64,000 nt of DNA from Prostheceraeus crozeri. Lineage: Eukaryota; Platyhelminthes; Polycladida; Euryleptidae. The stretch is from positions 186,001 through 250,000 of the forward strand of contig CAJQUW010005245.1 in NCBI GenBank assembly GCA_907163375.1. Direction: 5' to 3'. Under the pieces are notes generated by a model, which saw only the letters and a list, made by a program, of their open reading frames with translations, did no database searches and was not told where the DNA came from. This document shows positions 60,101 to 64,000 of this stretch, in pieces; position 1 is the first letter of the stretch, and every line of letters starts with the position of its first letter. A program made the position numbers and the translations under genes.

Positions 60101-61837
60101 TTGTCACAAGCTATTGAACTTCAATAACAATCACCGTAGCTCTTTTAGCATGCGTGATATCCGGTCAAGTGGATGAGCCTTTCAGTTCAGGTACCAGGGT
60201 GAACCCCTGATAGGGCGACATGACGGCACCCGGTAACCGGCTGCGTTTGCGTTAAGCAACTGGCGGAAGCATGACCATTGTCTTGGTTGATGGCGTGAAA
60301 GATAATTCCATGCTTGTTAAATTAATTGCAAAATTAAAAGCCTACAGCTGCGTAGTAATACAGAAATAATAGCTGCAATTTTATGATAACAGTATACTTG
60401 CGAATCGAATTGAAGATGTAGATAATATCATGTAAACATTTCATTAAAGTGCAGTTACTTTACAGCTATGATGGTTACTTGTGCACGTATAACTAATTCC
60501 GACTGCTTGATGATCTTTATCACTTTACCTTCGTTGCGATGTACATTCTACATGATGCTCGATTTGAAGATAACTTCACCGTTTTTGATCCATTGCGCAA
60601 AAGATAAAATAACATCACTAGAGTTACATGCCTGTTTAATGCACTGATTGCTCAAATTTCTATCCCGTCTAATCAACTGGTGAAATATAACAATGCAAAA
60701 ATATATGTCAATCATTTGAGAGATTGATGGCGGACCATTTAAAAATTGACCAAATGAAGGCCTTGATAAATGAATCTCATTGACAGACTTTTAAAGATAA
60801 ACTTTTATATATGTAGACTATATCTTTTTAAGACAAACTTTTTTACAGAAACACTTTTAAAGCTCTGTAATATTCAGGAAAGTGTGTAAAGCCGAATGTT
60901 TTTTGTTGAAAAATGTCAATATTCCACGCTTCTACAGACGTTTCTTTAATTAATAGTGCCGCATCGCGTAAGTCATGGACTGATCTGAAAATATAGTTTT
61001 AATTGCATTACATGTGTGCATTTAAGTTTTTGATACAATTGGATGATGTTTTGAAGCATGTAGAAGTTTGAATTTCAGTATTATACTGTTTCTTAATTTT
61101 TTTACTTCAACTTTTTTAATCTAAATTGAACAAATAATAAAAATTATGCCATCGTTGAAAATACATTCTACAAAAGTATGATAAAAAATCTCAAGTGAAA
61201 GTCAGAAAGTTCGAAAAAAGTCTCCTCTTGCCTCGGCGTTGACCATCATGGCAGGAGCCGCTGATCCACTGTTGACTGATTGTCCTTTCCTTGAGCGCTA
61301 TCCCCTGAGGCACATCTTTCATCAAATTCATTCTTGTAAGTTTCAGCCAACCAAGAAATCTAACCTGTCAAGCGAACTCGAAATGATCCGAGTAAATATT
61401 TGCAATACTCATTTGGATTTGATTATTTTGTTACCCTAGGAAGTACAGCACAAAATCTCAGCTGTCAATCAATCACGTAGACGTATGGATGTTTTGATAA
61501 TTCAACTTAAATCTGGAAACATTAGGGTACGTCCTTAACATTAGGAAAAAAGTAATTATCAGTGTAATTGATCATTGTAGTTAAATACGATGATCCGAGT
61601 ATTAGACTACCGACATACGATATCAACACAGAACTCCTTATTGTAGTGATTCTTGTAACAATTGCAACAATGTCTTGTCATTGGAATAGTTTTTCGTAAT
61701 TTCCGCTTGTATAGCGAACTTTTCTGTGAATACTCAGACAGACAAGGACGTGCAAGGGATGTGATTCACATAAGTACATTTTAGGGCATATAAGGCACAC
61801 GAATATATAAGAGATGGCTGATGGCGGTAGGACCATA
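57135..61837. other. No gene recognised
   Basis: Long AT-rich stretch. A small GC-rich patch at 60180-60290 (GGTGAACCCCTGATAGGGCG) stands out but has no assignable identity. A frame starting MDAMSSASTFELEHVTKKKR (57877) has a basic patch but no family match I know. Confidence 0.5.
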
Positions 61838-62015
61838 ATGAATCAGTGATGTGAATAATATCTGTTTTCTCTCACGAGTAATTTTGATGCCAGCAAGCTA
61901 AATACTTATATTTACGAATAAATATATGTGCACACAGCCGACATTTCGGGTCCAGACCCTTTCTCAAGGTAAGGCAGCAATAATACATAGAATGCATATA
62001 ATACATAGGCAGCAA

Positions 62016-62749
62016 CAGGGATCATTTTGATAGGACTCCGACTCCGAATGGCAATTATATAAAGCCTAATTTTTTGAAAAACTGGTAACCTAAATCATAA
62101 ATCATTATATAGGCTTATCTGAACCTATTTTTAGTGATCATTGCTGTATCCATGGACATCGGCTGTATCAATTATCAATCATTTCCGATAAAAGCTTATC
62201 AAATGTCGCTTTAAGTTGGATTCATACGACTGGGGTCCTCCCATCTTTTTCATATGTGCTTCACACGGTTTTTCTCCAGTCTCCACCAGGCAGGAAAATC
62301 CCCATTCTTCTCCAAAAAATGAGTACACTTTCGATTTTAATATGCGCTTTGGAGAAGCCATCACACACGTTAACGTGAGGTAAGAGGTAATGTTCTCAAA
62401 CAAACTAGTATTTCATTTTTGTCTCTGATGTGACCTTTGGTGCGTGAGTGTGATCGAGACTAGGAAGGCTTGTCTTCTCTACTAAATCACGGAGTGAAAA
62501 GAAAATCCTTTTTTTCACTATCACGGCTCATTCCCTCAATAACTACAAGCTCTGCATGCACTGCTGTCTCGACTGTACTTTTGTTTGACAGAGAAAGTTG
62601 ACATCAAGACAATGACAGCTATGCACGAGGATAAATAATTTGTTTGTATTATATTTCGGGTCTAGTTATAGGCCGGAGTCCTATAATTTGAATAGACTCC
62701 GACTCCAGCGAAAATGATAGGACTCCGGGACTCCGAATCCGCATGCCTG
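62016..62749 (-). mobile_element. hAT-like element with BED-type frame, nested in the fold-back
   Basis: Left end CAGGGATC (62016) and right end ATGCCTG (62743-62749) fit CAGG-type termini, and GGACTCCGACTCC-like words recur in both subterminal zones. The 8 bases outside (GGCAGCAA and GTAGGAAA) agree at only 5 positions, so a target duplication is possible but decayed. A minus-strand frame lies inside. Confidence 0.55.
62179..62403 (-). pseudogene. Possible BED zinc-finger N-terminus of a hAT transposase
   Basis: A 74-codon minus-strand frame reads ILKSKVYSFFGEEWGF, SCLVETGEKPCEAHMKKMGG and SYESNLKRHLISFYR. The order V-x-x-FF, spaced C, T/S-x-x-L-x-x-HL resembles a BED finger, the DNA-binding start of many hAT transposases, but one of the usual cysteine/histidine positions is unclear. 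It stops after about 74 codons; the catalytic core is missing. It lies within the CAGG-bounded element at 62016-62749, which supports the assignment. Confidence 0.45.
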
Positions 62750-62980
62750 GTAGGAAATAATACCAACATATATAGAATAGACGTCATGAGACAACCGGAG
62801 CTATGCTGCGTATCTACCGGGCCAGTTTAGACACTGTCATTTGTTGCAACCTTGCCTCGAGAAAGGGTCTGGAACGGAAACTTCGGCTGTGTATATATTT
62901 TCTATTCGTAATTATTTAACTTGCTAGCATTAAAATTACTGGGGAGAGAAAACAGATATTTTTCGCATTATTGATTCGGT

Positions 62981-64000
62981 ACACAAATAGATACATACAG
63001 CTTTTTGCGCATCATTGTTTTCTTTTTTGTCTTACGTTTGGCACAGCGATATCTGAAAGAAAAAATACATGCTAGATCTCTAAAATCAGTGGATCAGGAA
63101 CACATTCCTTATATTGTGCCATTGGTTCTTTGTCCCGTACATGTAAATTCGCTTTAAGGATTTTCCTGTGATGCATCCTTCGTGCATGCACGCAGCACGG
63201 TATTGCTGTACAGGAGTTAAGCGAAGAAGGAGCAGCAGACAATCTTCTGTGGCTTGTTTGGTTTTTACAGCAGAAATTAATTAGCATTGATCACAGAAAT
63301 TCCTTGCAATTCTGACAATTCTATGTAAAACCATTATTGACTCATAACGCGCTTTCTGAATTAGAGAATCGTCTCTCTGTATTTTTTCAGCTTCGGTTGA
63401 TCTGTCCTGTCTTCAAAGGCTTCTCTTATTCTGTGATTCTTGTCTCTTTGTTTTGTTAATGATATACATACATTGGTACATTTGCTTTGTCGTTGGTAAT
63501 CCTGCTTATTTCTCAATCAGAAATCAAATAATTTGTGAATTGAATATAATCTGGCTCTTTGTGGATCTACTTATAAATATAATTGTAGAGTATAAATGTT
63601 ACAAATCTACTGCAGTACGATATACATGCTATCTGTAGACTGTTTTTGATATGCGCCTCAAGGGTGTTCCTCATTTTAATCGACATAAGATCGTCCCTAA
63701 TTGAAAGGCGACTTCTTTCCTAAGATGTTACGATGGATGTCATCGATGACGTGGTGATATATTGAAATATTGACCTATGAATTCCGATAAAAATGTGAAT
63801 ACTACAAATTTTGACTTCTCAGTAATGTTTTTTATTAGTGATTTGATATCCGTGAATATGTTTATGTAATATTTGGTACTTAGCGGTTTAATAGTCATGA
63901 ACTCATGAATCCAGGTGGCCAGGTAGGGGTCTATCTAAGGCTATTTACATGTATATGCAAAATACTCCCAAAAAATATAACCAAGGCACGCACTAATAGC
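62981..64000. other. No gene recognised
   Basis: AT-rich; short frames only. Confidence 0.5.

Larger units (their letters stand above)
61838..62980. mobile_element. Fold-back with ~140-bp arms, host to a hAT-like element
   Basis: Left arm 61838-61980 and right arm 62843-62980 are inverse copies at roughly 75 per cent; both contain ATATCTGTTTTCTCTC and CAGACCCTTTCTC words. Read outward, each arm has AGAAAGGGTC-stem-then-GAAA followed by a CGGCTGTGT stretch and AT-rich sequence, as in the Penelope-like ends. I infer a Penelope-derived fold-back into which another transposon moved. Confidence 0.68.

Noticed and set aside
60180-60290. GC-rich patch as RNA gene
   Set aside because: No cloverleaf, box pair or repeated copy within the window supports a type.

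Overview
The window looks like a piece of an AT-rich metazoan genome, most likely a marine invertebrate; the phylum cannot be fixed from the sequence. The reasons are one spliced coding exon with canonical GT/AG borders, long gene-poor stretches, several non-LTR retrotransposon lineages, Penelope-like elements with GIY-YIG nuclease motifs, four kinds of tRNA-derived SINE, and cut-and-paste transposons of hAT and Tc1/mariner type. I see no bacterial operons, no rRNA, no CRISPR array and no convincing capsid-bearing or LTR element.

The only host coding sequence I can support well is one 333-base exon at 18192-18524 (+). It encodes 111 residues of a membrane transporter resembling the major facilitator superfamily, near the oxalate:formate antiporter / monocarboxylate transporter-like group. 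A second, weak exon candidate lies at 43985-44097 (+). The rest of the transporter gene is outside the window or too divergent to see.

Layout: 0-6 kb holds a SINE cut by the window edge, a fold-back element with an inner hairpin, a 70-bp minisatellite, and a compact Penelope-like insertion with a 12-bp target duplication. 6-20 kb holds a SINE, a hAT-type non-autonomous element with a perfect 8-bp target duplication, two copies of an ~0.8-kb terminal-inverted-repeat (TIR) repeat (the second ends about 30 bp before the transporter exon), and a hairpin insertion. 20-27 kb is a cluster of five LINE fragments, one with restriction-like-endonuclease motifs and one with a perfect 15-bp target duplication. 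28-31 kb holds a degraded Penelope-like element whose nuclease-like part precedes the reverse transcriptase. 33-47 kb holds scattered SINEs, LINE pieces, a fold-back Penelope-like remnant, a long-palindrome MITE, and a LINE split by another MITE. 52.4-55.6 kb is a transposon built on repeated GGGGTAAATTTCGCGAA boxes, itself split by a DD34E Tc1/mariner-type transposon. 62-63 kb is a hAT-like element inside a fold-back.

The elements form a layered record of insertion rather than a pathway. The most unusual threads are the recurring stem-loop + GAAA signature at the ends of Penelope-like and fold-back copies (compatible with decayed hammerhead ribozymes), the nuclease-first Penelope order, and the palindromic-box transposon.
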